Shown: positions 52,765 to 61,825, counted from the stretch's first letter. The stretch: 64,000 nt of DNA from Glaesserella sp041817755 (GCF_041817755.1 NZ_JBGYBX010000032.1:1-64000), one strand, 5' to 3'. Notes: a model not told the origin generated them from the letters alone. Translations and numbers: made by a program.

Positions 52765-53859
52765 CTATACTTTACGAATCAACCACACGCCGCTTTCGAT
52801 ATGATCGGTATAGGGGAATTGATCAAACAGCGCACACCGCGCAATGCGGTGTGTACGGCTTAACTGTCGCAAATTATCCGCTAAAGTATGCGGATTACAG
52901 GAGATATAGAGAATCCGTTCGTAACCTTGCACCATATCAAGGGTCGCTTGATCCAGCCCCGCTCGCGGCGGATCGACCAAAATCGTATTACAATCGTACT
53001 GTTTTAAGTCAATGCCGCGCAAACGGTAGAATTCACGCACGCCGTTCATCGCTTCGGTAAACTCCTCCGCCGACATACGGATAATCTGCACATTCTGCAC
53101 ACCGTTCACCTCAATATTATATTGTGCCGATTCCACGGAGGATTTTGAAATTTCCGTCGCCAGCACCTTGCGGAACTGACTTGCCAATGCAATCGAAAAG
53201 TTACCGTTGCCGCAATAAAGTTCCAACAAATCACCGCGGCTGTTTGCCGTGCAACTTCTCGCCCATTCCAACATCTTGATGTTCATTTTGCCGTTCGGTT
53301 GGGTGAAACTGTTTTCCGTTTGATGATAATGATAGGCTTTGCCGTCGACCGTCAACACTTCTTCGACATAATCGCAATCTAAGGCGATTTTCTGTTTGGC
53401 GGCGCGACCGATTAGCCGAACATCAAAACCATAGCCGGTTAAACGCTGTTTGAGCCGTTCGGCTTGCTCAATCCACTCGTCCGTCAGCGGTTTATGATAC
53501 AACATCGACACCGCAATCTGACCGCTGAGCGTACTTAAATAATCGATTTGGAACAGCTTACGGGTGAGCGCTTCATTACCTTTAATTTCCGCCAACAGCA
53601 CCGTCATCATACGGTTTATCAATTGAGCGGCGATCGGAAACTGATCGACCCGATAACGCTGTTTACTCGTCGGATCGAACATAATGTGATAGAGATCGCC
53701 ATTGTCATGCCAAACACGAAATTCCGCCCGCAGACGGAAATGACTCGTTTCTGACGCAAATACCTCAAGCTCAGGCGTGAAAAACGGCGCAAGTAACGCT
53801 CTCAAGCGATCGGCTTTTTTTGCAAGTAAATCCGGGTATTGATTGATGGGTAACGTCAT
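52765..53859 (-). CDS. trmA: tRNA m5U54 methyltransferase
   Basis: A 364-residue SAM-dependent uracil C5-methyltransferase for tRNA position 54. Motifs are ELYCGNGNFSIALA, the catalytic cysteine in LYISCNPHTLADNL and the DPPRAGLD loop. The length matches E. coli TrmA (366). It is the last gene in a leftward group with maoP. Confidence 0.96.
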   Translation of the reverse strand: MTLPINQYPDLLAKKADRLRALLAPFFTPELEVFASETSHFRLRAEFRVWHDNGDLYHIMFDPTSKQRYRVDQFPIAAQLINRMMTVLLAEIKGNEALTRKLFQIDYLSTLSGQIAVSMLYHKPLTDEWIEQAERLKQRLTGYGFDVRLIGRAAKQKIALDCDYVEEVLTVDGKAYHYHQTENSFTQPNGKMNIKMLEWARSCTANSRGDLLELYCGNGNFSIALASQFRKVLATEISKSSVESAQYNIEVNGVQNVQIIRMSAEEFTEAMNGVREFYRLRGIDLKQYDCNTILVDPPRAGLDQATLDMVQGYERILYISCNPHTLADNLRQLSRTHRIARCALFDQFPYTDHIESGVWLIRKV

Positions 53860-53916
53860 GGAAATCGATGGTGGTTCAAAAAGAAATTCCCCTCTGAGAG
53901 GGGATTAACGGATTGA

Positions 53917-54246
53917 TTATTCGCTATCGTCACTACTGCCGAGATCCGCACTGACATCTCCCGAAAGCGTATAAATACGTTTGGTTTTGCTGGTCAGCGT
54001 ACGGTATTTCAACCAGGTTTTTTCCAAGAAAGTTTCCGCTTCTTTTTCGCCTTTTACCACGGCGACGAAATGTTTTTCTTCCGCCGTTGTCGCTTTACGT
54101 TCACCGTTTTCTAACGCCGAACATGCTTGACCAAACTGTTCTAACGTTTGCGATTCACGAATGGTGTAATCGCCGTGACGAGAGAAACCGCGCGGGTAAT
54201 TTTTATCGTCAAAAAAGCGACGGGTTACGCTAAAACTTTCTGCCAT
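53917..54246 (-). CDS. maoP: MaoP/YifE-family protein
   Basis: A 109-residue DUF413 protein. E. coli MaoP shares MAESF, YPRGFSRHGD(Y/F)TI and the KHFVAVVKGEKE region; it organises the Ori macrodomain through the maoS site. Here the charged C-terminal tail is serine- and aspartate-rich. Upstream of trmA and downstream of ddc on the same strand, separated by an uptake-signal hairpin. Confidence 0.9.
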   Translation of the reverse strand: MAESFSVTRRFFDDKNYPRGFSRHGDYTIRESQTLEQFGQACSALENGERKATTAEEKHFVAVVKGEKEAETFLEKTWLKYRTLTSKTKRIYTLSGDVSADLGSSDDSE

Positions 54247-54335
54247 AATATGCCTCTTATGCTATCTAAATTTTAAAATCAAAATCGGGGAAGCATTAAA
54301 TCCAAATATCGGGAATAAATCAATGTTTTAATGCA

Positions 54336-54382
54336 AAAAGCGGTAAGATTTGCAAAATTTTTCGCAAATCCGACCGCTTGTA
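54336..54382. terminator. Inverted uptake-signal hairpin between ddc and maoP
   Basis: AAAAAGCGGTAAGATTTGC and GCAAATCCGACCGCTTGTA form a stem with an AT-rich loop. Confidence 0.7.
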
Positions 54383-54401
54383 AACCGTAAATTCAGCCGA
54401 A

Positions 54402-55934
54402 TTAATCAATCGCCGGCGTATATTCACCTTTCGCAATCGCATCTTTGATACGCTCTGCTTCACTCAAGACTTGAGCTAATAAAGCCTGAACGTTTTCTAA
54501 GGTCGCAATCGGGCTTAAGGTGGTCATTTTTAGTGATTGTACGTTGTTCACTTTGGTGACGCCGATATTCGCTTCGCCACGGGCAAAGAGTTCGTCTGCG
54601 ACATTTTGGTTCAAGGTATCGACAAACTCTGCCGGGTAGCCTTGCGGTACAACACGGAACAACACGGAAGCGAATTGAGGTTCAACTAATAGCTCTAAAC
54701 CATCGGTCGCTTTGATGTAGTCTGCAACGGCACGGGTCAATTTTACGCCGTGATCAATCATCGAACCATAGAGATTTTCACCAAGGGCTTCTACGGTAAA
54801 CCATAATTTTAATGCGTCAAAACGACGGGTGGTTTGTAGTGATTTCGCCACTAAGTTTGGCACGCCGTGTTCTTCATCGTACTCTGAGTTGAGATAATCC
54901 GCTTTGTAGTCGATGTAGCGGTATTCGTTTTCATCTTTTAATAAAAACGCCCCACAAGAGATACTTTGGAAGAAGTGTTTGTGGAAATCAAGGGTGATTG
55001 AGTCGGTGAGTTCGATACCGTCTAGGAAGTGGCGATATTCATTGGATAGCAGTAATGCACCGCCCCACGCCGCATCAACGTGTAACCAAACACCGAATTT
55101 GTTGGTAATCGCACGAATGGCTTTGAGTGGATCGATCGCCCCTGCGTCCGTTGTGCCTGCTGTTGCCACAACGCAAGCCACAACTTTGCCTTCTAAATAA
55201 AGTTTGGCTAAGGTCGCTTCCAACACATTGGTGTCCATTTGAGCATTTTCATTGCACGGTACAGTTACAACAGATTGGAACCCCATTCCCATCATTGCCA
55301 TATTTTTTTGCACAGAGAAGTGTGCGTTTTCTGAGCAAACCACTTTTACTTTTTGCATTGCATCAGGTGGAATACCGTCACGTTGCACCGACCATTCTGT
55401 ACCGTCGGCATTTTTCCAGTGTTTTGCAATGCACGCATCACGAGCAAGTAATACGCCCATTAGGTTAGATTGCGTACCGCCAGAGGTGAAAACACCCGCT
55501 TGTCCTTTGCCGTAGCCTACTTTTTCACGCAACCACTCGATGAGTTGTACTTCCATTAATGAGCCTGCTGGGCTTTGATCCCAAGAGTCCATTGATTGAT
55601 TGGTGGCATTGATTAATACTTCGGCGATTTGGCTGGTGACCATTGTTGGACAATGTAAGTGAGCCAAAGAGTGTGGGTGGTGTACTTTTAAACTTTTGTT
55701 GAGGAATAATTCAATTAAGCGATCTAGGGATTTAGCAACGCCTAAGCCTTCTTTTGATGGGGTAAAGGCAATTTCTGAGCGTAGCTGTTTAATGCTACCG
55801 CCCGTGTACATTTTTTCATTTTGTAGCCAGTTACTCACCGCTTGTACGGCAGTTTCCATTGAGCTTTGGTAGTCTGCAATGGATTGAGTGTCATTGCAGA
55901 ATAGGGCTTGTTTGTGTTTTGAAATATCAGCCAT
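54402..55934 (-). CDS. ddc: L-2,4-diaminobutyrate decarboxylase
   Basis: A 510-residue group II PLP decarboxylase that turns L-2,4-diaminobutyrate into 1,3-diaminopropane. The PLP site is LDFHKHFFQSISCG, and HVDAAWGGALLLSN supplies the cofactor aspartate; ATAGTTDAGAIDPL is also conserved. I chose MADISKH because the upstream ATG four codons earlier has no better ribosome site. It is downstream of dat in one operon, with a palindromic repeat in the gap. Confidence 0.95.
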   Translation of the reverse strand: MADISKHKQALFCNDTQSIADYQSSMETAVQAVSNWLQNEKMYTGGSIKQLRSEIAFTPSKEGLGVAKSLDRLIELFLNKSLKVHHPHSLAHLHCPTMVTSQIAEVLINATNQSMDSWDQSPAGSLMEVQLIEWLREKVGYGKGQAGVFTSGGTQSNLMGVLLARDACIAKHWKNADGTEWSVQRDGIPPDAMQKVKVVCSENAHFSVQKNMAMMGMGFQSVVTVPCNENAQMDTNVLEATLAKLYLEGKVVACVVATAGTTDAGAIDPLKAIRAITNKFGVWLHVDAAWGGALLLSNEYRHFLDGIELTDSITLDFHKHFFQSISCGAFLLKDENEYRYIDYKADYLNSEYDEEHGVPNLVAKSLQTTRRFDALKLWFTVEALGENLYGSMIDHGVKLTRAVADYIKATDGLELLVEPQFASVLFRVVPQGYPAEFVDTLNQNVADELFARGEANIGVTKVNNVQSLKMTTLSPIATLENVQALLAQVLSEAERIKDAIAKGEYTPAID

Positions 55935-55952
55935 TTTATATCTCATATTTTC

Positions 55953-56015
55953 GTAGGGGTGGGGTTTATCCCCACCCGTTGATACATATCGGGCGGGGAT
56001 AAACCCCGCCCCTAC
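55953..56015. repeat. GTAGGGG...CCCCTAC palindromic repeat in the dat-ddc gap
   Basis: GTAGGGGTGGGGTTTATCCC is followed by its near-inverse, ending GGATAAACCCCGCCCCTAC. It is related in design to 13777-13845. Its position inside the operon could lower or stabilise ddc message. Confidence 0.6.
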
Positions 56016-56052
56016 ATAAAAAATCAGATTTTGTTAAATTTGATTTTAATTG

Positions 56053-57417
56053 TTATCCACGCACTGCGTTCAATGCATCGGCAACCGATTTACTGAAACG
56101 TTTAATCATCTCTTCACATTCTGCTTGAGTGATGATTAATGGGCAAAGGATACGCACAACGTTACCGCCACGACCGCCACGCTCTAACAATAATTTGTTT
56201 TTAAAGCAGGCTTTTTGGATTTCCGCAGCAAGTCCGCCGTCAGCCGGGTAAGAACCGATACGATCTTGTGGCTGACGCTCATCAACAATTTCGATCCCCA
56301 TCATCAAACCTTTACCACGAACGTTACCGATACACGGATATTGTTGTGCTAGTTTTTGCAATTCTGCTTTTAAGAATGCACCACGCTCTTCTGCGTTTTT
56401 CGCCAGATTTTGCTCACGCATAATTTTAAGTGACGCATAACCTGTTGCCATTGCTAATTGGTTGCCACGGAATGTACCTGTGTGTCCTGCTGGTTGCCAA
56501 GCGTCAAACTCTTTTTTGATCGCAAGCACAGCAAGCGGTAAGCTACCACCTACTGCTTTTGACATCACAACAACATCCGGCTCAATACCTGCGTGTTCAA
56601 AGGCAAACATTTTACCTGAACGACAGAACCCTGCTTGGACTTCATCTAAAATCAACACAATCCCGTGTTTTTTCGTTACTTCACGGATTTTTTGCAACCA
56701 TTTCACTGGTGCGGTCACCACACCGCCTTCACCTTGAATTGCTTCAAGAATAACGGCAGCCGGTTTTACCACACCGCTTTCAACGTCTTCGATAAAGTTC
56801 TCAAAATAATAGGTTAAGGCATCAACACCTGCTTCACCACCGATACCCAACGGGCAACGGTATTCGTGCGGATATGGCATAAACTGTACGCCTGCCATTA
56901 AGTTTTGCACGGCATTTTTCGCGTTAAGGTTACCTGTCATTGAGAGTGAACCGTGGGTCATACCGTGATAGCCACCAGAGAATGCAATTACATTACCACG
57001 ACCTGTATAGGTTTTCGCTAATTTGATTGCTGCTTCTGTGCCGTCCGCACCAGAAGGACCACAGAATTGTAAACGGTATTCACCTTTCGGGAAGAAAGAG
57101 AGTAGTTCTTCGGTAAAAGCATCTTTTAACGGCGTAGTTAAATCAAGGGTATGAAGCGGTAAGCCACTTGCTAATACATCCTGAATAGCCTGAATAACGG
57201 CAGGGTGATTGTGTCCGAGTGCTAAAGTACCTGCACCGGCCAAGCAATCTAAATATTCGTTACCTTCAACATCAGTGACCCAGCAACCTTGTGCTTTCGC
57301 AATCGCAAGCGGTAATTTACGCGGATAGCTACGCACATTGGATTCCATCTCATTTTGACGGGTTAAATAGTAGTCATTGGTTGCTTGATTGATCGGAGTT
57401 ACAGGAGTTGTTGTCAT
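56053..57417 (-). CDS. dat: Diaminobutyrate--2-oxoglutarate transaminase
   Basis: A 454-residue class III PLP aminotransferase that makes L-2,4-diaminobutyrate from aspartate semialdehyde using glutamate. LDEVQAGFCRSGKMFAFEHAG (in part) and VVMSKAVGGSLPLAVLAIKKE hold the PLP-binding aspartate and lysine. It is first in the dat-ddc operon, as in Acinetobacter and Haemophilus. A leader of about 300 bases precedes it. Confidence 0.95.
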   Translation of the reverse strand: MTTTPVTPINQATNDYYLTRQNEMESNVRSYPRKLPLAIAKAQGCWVTDVEGNEYLDCLAGAGTLALGHNHPAVIQAIQDVLASGLPLHTLDLTTPLKDAFTEELLSFFPKGEYRLQFCGPSGADGTEAAIKLAKTYTGRGNVIAFSGGYHGMTHGSLSMTGNLNAKNAVQNLMAGVQFMPYPHEYRCPLGIGGEAGVDALTYYFENFIEDVESGVVKPAAVILEAIQGEGGVVTAPVKWLQKIREVTKKHGIVLILDEVQAGFCRSGKMFAFEHAGIEPDVVVMSKAVGGSLPLAVLAIKKEFDAWQPAGHTGTFRGNQLAMATGYASLKIMREQNLAKNAEERGAFLKAELQKLAQQYPCIGNVRGKGLMMGIEIVDERQPQDRIGSYPADGGLAAEIQKACFKNKLLLERGGRGGNVVRILCPLIITQAECEEMIKRFSKSVADALNAVRG

Positions 57418-57690
57418 TTGAAAATAGACCTTCTATAAGAGGTTAAAAAAATAAGTCGGGTGCCTTGCGGGAAGCCTAAGCTTTCTCATCCTGAGAGATA
57501 AGATGCCATGGGGCATTTGACTCGCTACTTATTAAAAAAAGCGTTTCAGCTTTTTTGTTTTTGCCCTATTCGTTCCCCAAAGGACAGGGATAGGTTGGAA
57601 ACAACGACTTAAACATAGAGCTATATTTAAGGACGGCACATACTACCCCTTTTTTTCAGAAAGGGAAGCCTCTTTACATAAAAAAAGAAA
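57418..57690 (-). promoter_or_regulatory. Long structured leader of the dat-ddc operon
   Basis: It holds at least five hairpin-capable parts: CTTTCTCA...TGAGAGATAAG (57481-57502), ATGCC-ATGG-GGCAT (57503-57516), an A/T-rich stem AAAAAAAGCGTTTCAGCTTTTT (57533-57556, in part) that resembles a terminator when read leftward, CCTAT...ATAGG (57565-57594), and the palindrome CTTAAACATAGAGC/TATATTTAAG (57608-57631). No reading frame. I do not recognise it as a known riboswitch. Confidence 0.45.
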
Positions 57691-57696
57691 ATAAAA

Positions 57697-57718
57697 AAAC
57701 CCGGCATTTACCGGGTTT
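57697..57718. terminator. rpmBG terminator
   Basis: AAACCCGG-CATTTA-CCGGGTTT forms a strong stem after rpmG; read leftward, the T run (AAAAAA on the plus strand) follows it. Confidence 0.88.
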
Positions 57719-57734
57719 TAGCGTCAAAAGCAAA

Positions 57735-57905
57735 TTATTTGATTTTTGCTTCTTTATAAACAACGTGTTTACGCACAACCGGATCAAATTTTTTGATTTC
57801 CATTTTTTCCGGCATATTACGTTTGTTTTTCGTTGTGGTGTAGAAGTGACCAGTTTCAGCGGTAGAAACTAATTTGATCTTTTCGCGATTACCTTTAGCT
57901 GCCAT
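57735..57905 (-). CDS. rpmG: 50S ribosomal protein L33
   Basis: A 56-residue ribosomal protein (starts MAAKGNREKIKLVS, ends KHVVYKEAKIK). YTTTKNKRNMPEKMEIKKFDP is typical; no CxxC pairs, so it is the zinc-free form. It is 11 bases downstream of rpmB, the usual order. Confidence 0.97.
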   Translation of the reverse strand: MAAKGNREKIKLVSTAETGHFYTTTKNKRNMPEKMEIKKFDPVVRKHVVYKEAKIK

Positions 57906-57916
57906 TTGTTAGCTCC

Positions 57917-58153
57917 TTAGATTTTTTCGCCACGAGCACGGATTTCAGCTAATACTGCATCGATGCCTTTTTTATCAATAATACGCATACCTTTCGCGGT
58001 TAAACGTAAAGTTACGAAACGGTTTTCGCTCTCAACCCAGAAACGGTGAGTTTGAAGATTTGGAAGAAAACGACGTTTAGTCGCATTCATTGCGTGCGAA
58101 CGGTTGTTACCAACAGCCGGACGCTTGCCTGTTACTTGACAGACTCTAGACAT
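57917..58153 (-). CDS. rpmB: 50S ribosomal protein L28
   Basis: A 78-residue ribosomal protein starting MSRVCQVTGKRPAVGNN, ending with AEIRARGEKI. The ATG was chosen by alignment to L28; upstream frame sequence belongs to the leader. First gene of rpmB-rpmG. A structured leader with a three-way junction lies before it. Confidence 0.97.
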   Translation of the reverse strand: MSRVCQVTGKRPAVGNNRSHAMNATKRRFLPNLQTHRFWVESENRFVTLRLTAKGMRIIDKKGIDAVLAEIRARGEKI

Positions 58154-58190
58154 TTGAAATTCTCCGATATTACTTAAGCTTAAGCTAAAT

Positions 58191-58254
58191 GGTTCGGGTG
58201 ATCGGAAAGGCTCAACTCCATCCGACGACCTCGTCAGGTACATACACCCGACCC
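58191..58254 (-). promoter_or_regulatory. Three-way-junction leader of rpmB
   Basis: P1 pairs GGTTCGGGTG (58191-58200) with CACCCGACCC (58245-58254) in 9 of 10 positions. Within it are TCGGA/TCCGA (58202-58206 and 58221-58225) and ACCT/AGGT (58228-58239). This is a candidate autoregulatory r-protein leader. Confidence 0.55.
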
Positions 58255-58278
58255 ATAGACTATTTTAAAGACTGCGGA

Positions 58279-58995
58279 TTATACTGACTTTAATTCATCT
58301 AAACAAGGGGAAAATTCGCTATTTTCCTGTTCAAACTTTTCTTCTTCGAATGAAAAATAATCACCTTTACCGACGATAATGTGATCGACAAAGCGAATAT
58401 CCACCAAATCGCACGCCATTTCGATCTTTCTTGTTAAATAGCGATCCGCCTCACTCGGCGTGCAATTGCCCGAAGGATGGTTATGAGCCACCAAGATCGC
58501 CGCCGCATTACATTTTAAGGCTTCTTTGATCACTTCGCGCGGGTGAACGGAGGCTTGGTTAATCGTACCGTAGAACATTTTTTCGGTTTTAATCACACGA
58601 TTTTGATTATCCAAAAAGATCACCATAAACACTTCTCTTTCCCAAGATTCCAACTCCGATTGAAAGTACATCACCGCCAAATAAGGTTGATCAATGGTTT
58701 CATTTGCTTGCATTTGTTGGGAAAGGTAACGTTTGGTCATCTCTTTTGTTGCTTGCAGTTGGATATATTGGGTTTGTCCCAACCCTTTGATTTGACAAAA
58801 ATCTTCCAGTTTCGCTGATAACAAACCTCGTAAAGAACCGAAAACCGCTAAAACATTTTCGGACAGCTCCATGACCGGCAATCCTTTGATCCCCGTTCGT
58901 AAAAAGATCGCCAATAACTCGGTATCGCTTAATGCCTCCGCCCCAAACTGTAATAATTTTTCTCTCGGCATCAACTCGGCTGACGTCAATTTCAT
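58279..58995 (-). CDS. radC: RadC/JAB-domain protein
   Basis: A 238-residue UPF0758 protein. The N-terminal helix-hairpin-helix region (LCQIKGLGQTQYIQL-like, FCQIKGLGQ) precedes a JAMM motif AHNHPSGNCTPSEAD with metal ligands. Relatives include YkfG-like competence and prophage proteins. It is leftward, upstream of rpmB and divergent from coaBC. The name RadC is historical; no repair role is shown. Confidence 0.93.
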   Translation of the reverse strand: MKLTSAELMPREKLLQFGAEALSDTELLAIFLRTGIKGLPVMELSENVLAVFGSLRGLLSAKLEDFCQIKGLGQTQYIQLQATKEMTKRYLSQQMQANETIDQPYLAVMYFQSELESWEREVFMVIFLDNQNRVIKTEKMFYGTINQASVHPREVIKEALKCNAAAILVAHNHPSGNCTPSEADRYLTRKIEMACDLVDIRFVDHIIVGKGDYFSFEEEKFEQENSEFSPCLDELKSV

Positions 58996-59184
58996 ATTTT
59001 TTGCTCACTTAATCCATGGGATGATTAAGCATAAAAAATCTCTAACGCTTGACGCAAAAGGCTTTTCCCGTTTTTTCGACGATGTTCACAAAAATAGGGC
59101 GTTGTGAGTGAGTGCCTATTTGCGTAGAATAGCCGAATTTGATGATTCAAATTTCCTGCGTGGAAAAGATACGGGAGATTTAAC

Positions 59185-60387
59185 GTGTTAACCGACAAAA
59201 AAATCCTCATCGGCATTACCGGCGGCATTGCGGCTTATAAAACGATTGAACTGATTCGCTTGCTGAAAACGGCAGGCGCAGAGGTGCGTGTAGCAATGAC
59301 CCCTGCAGCAGAAGCCTTTGTCACACCGCTAACACTGCAAGCGATTTCAGGCAATGCCGTATCCACCTCCTTACTCGATCCGCAAGCCGAATTGGCAATG
59401 GGGCATATTGAACTGGCGAAGTGGGCGGATTTGGTGGTCATTGCCCCGGCAACGGCAGACTTTATCGCCCGGCTGCGTATCGGCATGGGCAACGATTTAC
59501 TGTCCACCATTTGCCTTGCAACGGCTTCGCCGATTTTACTGGCACCGGCAATGAATCAGCAGATGTACAAGCGGTCTGTTGTACAAGACAATTTGCAAAT
59601 TTTAGCCGAACAAGGTGTTTTAATGATTGGACCTAACGCCGGCTTCCAAGCTTGCGGTGATATAGGTAAAGGCAGAATGTCCGAGCCGGTCGAGATCTTC
59701 CACGCAATAGAAGATCATTTCAACTCCTCACAAGATCTTATCGATCTCAGCGTGGTGATCACCGCCGGCCCGACCCGTGAAGCGATCGATCCGGTACGTT
59801 ATATCAGCAATCACAGCTCGGGTAAAATGGGCTTTGCGATAGCGGAGGCTTTCGCCAAACGGGGAGCTACAGTGACCTTGATCGCCGGTCCGGTCAACTT
59901 GGCTACGCCGCCAAACGTGACCCGCATTGATGTAATTTCGGCACAACAAATGGCGGAACAAGCGGTCGGTTTGGCACAAAAAAATGCGATTTTTATCGGC
60001 TGTGCGGCGGTGGCGGATTATCGTGTCGAACAGATTGCGGAGCAAAAAATCAAGAAAACCGGCGATAGTGATGAACTGACTTTAAAACTGGTAAAAAACC
60101 CCGATATTATCGCCACTGTGGCACACTTAAACGAAAACCGCCCCTTTGTAGTCGGCTTTGCCGCCGAAACGCAAAATGTGGCTGACTATGCAAAAGATAA
60201 GCTACAACGTAAAAATTTAGATTTAATCTGTGCCAATGACGTATCCGGCGGACAGGTGTTCGGACAAGATCAAAATACCCTTCATCTCTTTTGGCAAAAT
60301 GGTGAAAAGATCTTACCGCTTGCAGAGAAAGGGAAATTGGCGGAAAAGCTGGTGGATGAGATTGTAGAACATTACCGCCATCTCTAA
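59185..60387 (+). CDS. coaBC: Bifunctional phosphopantothenoylcysteine decarboxylase/synthetase
   Basis: A 400-residue flavoprotein of coenzyme A synthesis. The CoaC half starts with ILIGITGGIAAYK, has MGHIELAKWADLVVIAPATA and ends near 190; the catalytic cysteine is in the GFQACGDIGKGRM stretch. The CoaB half has AGPTREAIDPVRYISNHSSGKMG (in part). The GTG start follows GGGAGATTTAAC. Adjacent to dut and slmA as in E. coli, with one extra gene in between. Confidence 0.95.
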   Translation: MLTDKKILIGITGGIAAYKTIELIRLLKTAGAEVRVAMTPAAEAFVTPLTLQAISGNAVSTSLLDPQAELAMGHIELAKWADLVVIAPATADFIARLRIGMGNDLLSTICLATASPILLAPAMNQQMYKRSVVQDNLQILAEQGVLMIGPNAGFQACGDIGKGRMSEPVEIFHAIEDHFNSSQDLIDLSVVITAGPTREAIDPVRYISNHSSGKMGFAIAEAFAKRGATVTLIAGPVNLATPPNVTRIDVISAQQMAEQAVGLAQKNAIFIGCAAVADYRVEQIAEQKIKKTGDSDELTLKLVKNPDIIATVAHLNENRPFVVGFAAETQNVADYAKDKLQRKNLDLICANDVSGGQVFGQDQNTLHLFWQNGEKILPLAEKGKLAEKLVDEIVEHYRHL

Positions 60388-60396
60388 GGAACGAAT

Positions 60397-60723
60397 ATGA
60401 AACTACAGGTCACTACATCTTATACCATTGAAGAAGGTATTTTTCCTACTTTTGTGAAAGGCTCTGAAATCAAAGCGCTTACACCTTGTCGGAAATATCC
60501 GAATTGGTATGCTTGTGAAATTGAGGGCTATCACACTTATGTGCCTGAACATTTTGTCCGAGCGAATCATTTAGTGACCGATTACAACCCAACGGAATTG
60601 GCGGTAGTGAAAGGAGATATTGTTGAATTACTGGAGCTTCATTATCAATGGGCATTAGTGAGTAAAGGCAAAGAAATCGGTTGGTTGCCTTGTGAAATCT
60701 TGGTAACAAGCGGTCAGCTTTAG
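60397..60723 (+). CDS. SH3-like domain protein inserted between coaBC and dut
   Basis: A 108-residue protein with two SH3-type repeats: residues about 15-55 (ALTPCRKYPNWYACEIEGYHTYVPEHF) and about 65-105 (ELAVVKGDIVELLELHYQWALVSKGKEIGWLPCEIL, in parts). No signal peptide or anchor is seen, so it is probably cytoplasmic. Its last codons run through an uptake-signal core (ACAAGCGGTC). It is in line with coaBC and dut, 9 and 25 bases away. Function unknown. Confidence 0.75.
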   Translation: MKLQVTTSYTIEEGIFPTFVKGSEIKALTPCRKYPNWYACEIEGYHTYVPEHFVRANHLVTDYNPTELAVVKGDIVELLELHYQWALVSKGKEIGWLPCEILVTSGQL

Positions 60724-60748
60724 TTGGAAATTTGTAAAAGGAAGAATA

Positions 60749-61204
60749 ATGAAACAAATCGACTTAAAAATTTTAGATAAACGTATCGGCACAGAATTTC
60801 CTTTGCCAACCTATGCAACAACAGGTTCAGCAGGGTTAGATTTACGTGCATTGATTGAGCAACCTTTAACCGTAGAAGCTGGGCAGACAGTGTTAATTCC
60901 AACGGGGATTTCGGTTTATATTGCCGATCCGAATTTAGCTGCCGTGATTCTACCGCGTTCCGGACTTGGGCATAAAAACGGGATTGTATTAGGGAATTTG
61001 GTCGGATTAATCGACTCAGATTATCAAGGTCCGTTAATGGTATCGTTGTGGAACAGAAGTGATAAACCGTTTACCGTTGAGATCGGCGATCGCATTGCAC
61101 AGCTGGTTTTTGTCCCTGTCGTGCAAGCACATTTTAATCTTGTTGAAGAGTTTACCGCCACAAACCGTGGTGCAGGCGGTTTCGGGCATTCAGGAAAACA
61201 ATAG
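60749..61204 (+). CDS. dut: dUTP diphosphatase
   Basis: A 151-residue trimeric dUTPase that hydrolyses dUTP to dUMP. Motif 1 is AGLDLRA, motif 2 PRSGLG, motif 3 GLIDSDYQGPL, motif 4 RIAQLVFVPV and motif 5 RGAGGFGHSG. The length equals that of E. coli Dut (152). It precedes slmA as in E. coli. Confidence 0.97.
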   Translation: MKQIDLKILDKRIGTEFPLPTYATTGSAGLDLRALIEQPLTVEAGQTVLIPTGISVYIADPNLAAVILPRSGLGHKNGIVLGNLVGLIDSDYQGPLMVSLWNRSDKPFTVEIGDRIAQLVFVPVVQAHFNLVEEFTATNRGAGGFGHSGKQ

Positions 61205-61212
61205 GAATCGCC

Positions 61213-61818
61213 ATGAGTAAACCTATCGTAAAAATGCCGAAAAAATCGGTGAAAGAACGCCAACAACAAGTTTTGGAGGTTTTAATCGGGCTGTTGAATT
61301 CGGAAGACGGAATGCAACGTATTACCACGGAACGTTTAGCCGCCGCCGTCGGGGTTTCGGAAGGGGCGTTGTACCGCTATTTCCCGAGTAAAACCAAAAT
61401 GTTTGAAGCGTTGATTGAGCGGATTGAAATGACCTTAACCAGTTATATCAACGCCAGCAAACGTAAACCGGACACGGAATCCGCCGTCAAATCCATTCTC
61501 CAAACCGTCTTGGATTTTGCCCAAAAAAACCCGGGCGTCACCCGTATTCTGACCGGTCATGCACTGATGTTTGAAGACGATATTTTGAAAGTCCGCGTAT
61601 CAAAATTCTTTGACGGTTTAGAACTGCAATTTGCCAATATTTTACAAATGCGCAAACTGCGCGAAGGCAAAGCATTTGCCGATGAGCGCGTGATTGCTGG
61701 CTATTTGGTGAATTTTTGTGAAGGGCAGTTTTTACGCTTGGTGCGTTCCAATTTCAGTTTTAATCAACACTTACATTTTGAAAAACAATGGGCATTGATT
61801 AAACCGCTGTTTTATTAG
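61213..61818 (+). CDS. slmA: Nucleoid occlusion protein SlmA
   Basis: A 201-residue TetR-like DNA-binding protein that blocks FtsZ ring assembly over the nucleoid. The HTH is ITTERLAAAVGVSEGALYRYFPSKTKMFEALIER (in parts), and the C-terminal helices have FCEGQFLRLVRSNFS. It follows dut by eight bases. Present in E. coli at the same place. Confidence 0.96.
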   Translation: MSKPIVKMPKKSVKERQQQVLEVLIGLLNSEDGMQRITTERLAAAVGVSEGALYRYFPSKTKMFEALIERIEMTLTSYINASKRKPDTESAVKSILQTVLDFAQKNPGVTRILTGHALMFEDDILKVRVSKFFDGLELQFANILQMRKLREGKAFADERVIAGYLVNFCEGQFLRLVRSNFSFNQHLHFEKQWALIKPLFY

Positions 61819-61825
61819 GCAACAC

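Noticed and set aside
57418..57690. TPP, lysine, SAM or glycine riboswitch in the dat leader
   Set aside because: Short matches such as CGGGTGCC are present, but the conserved cores of those classes, as I know them, cannot be traced on either strand.
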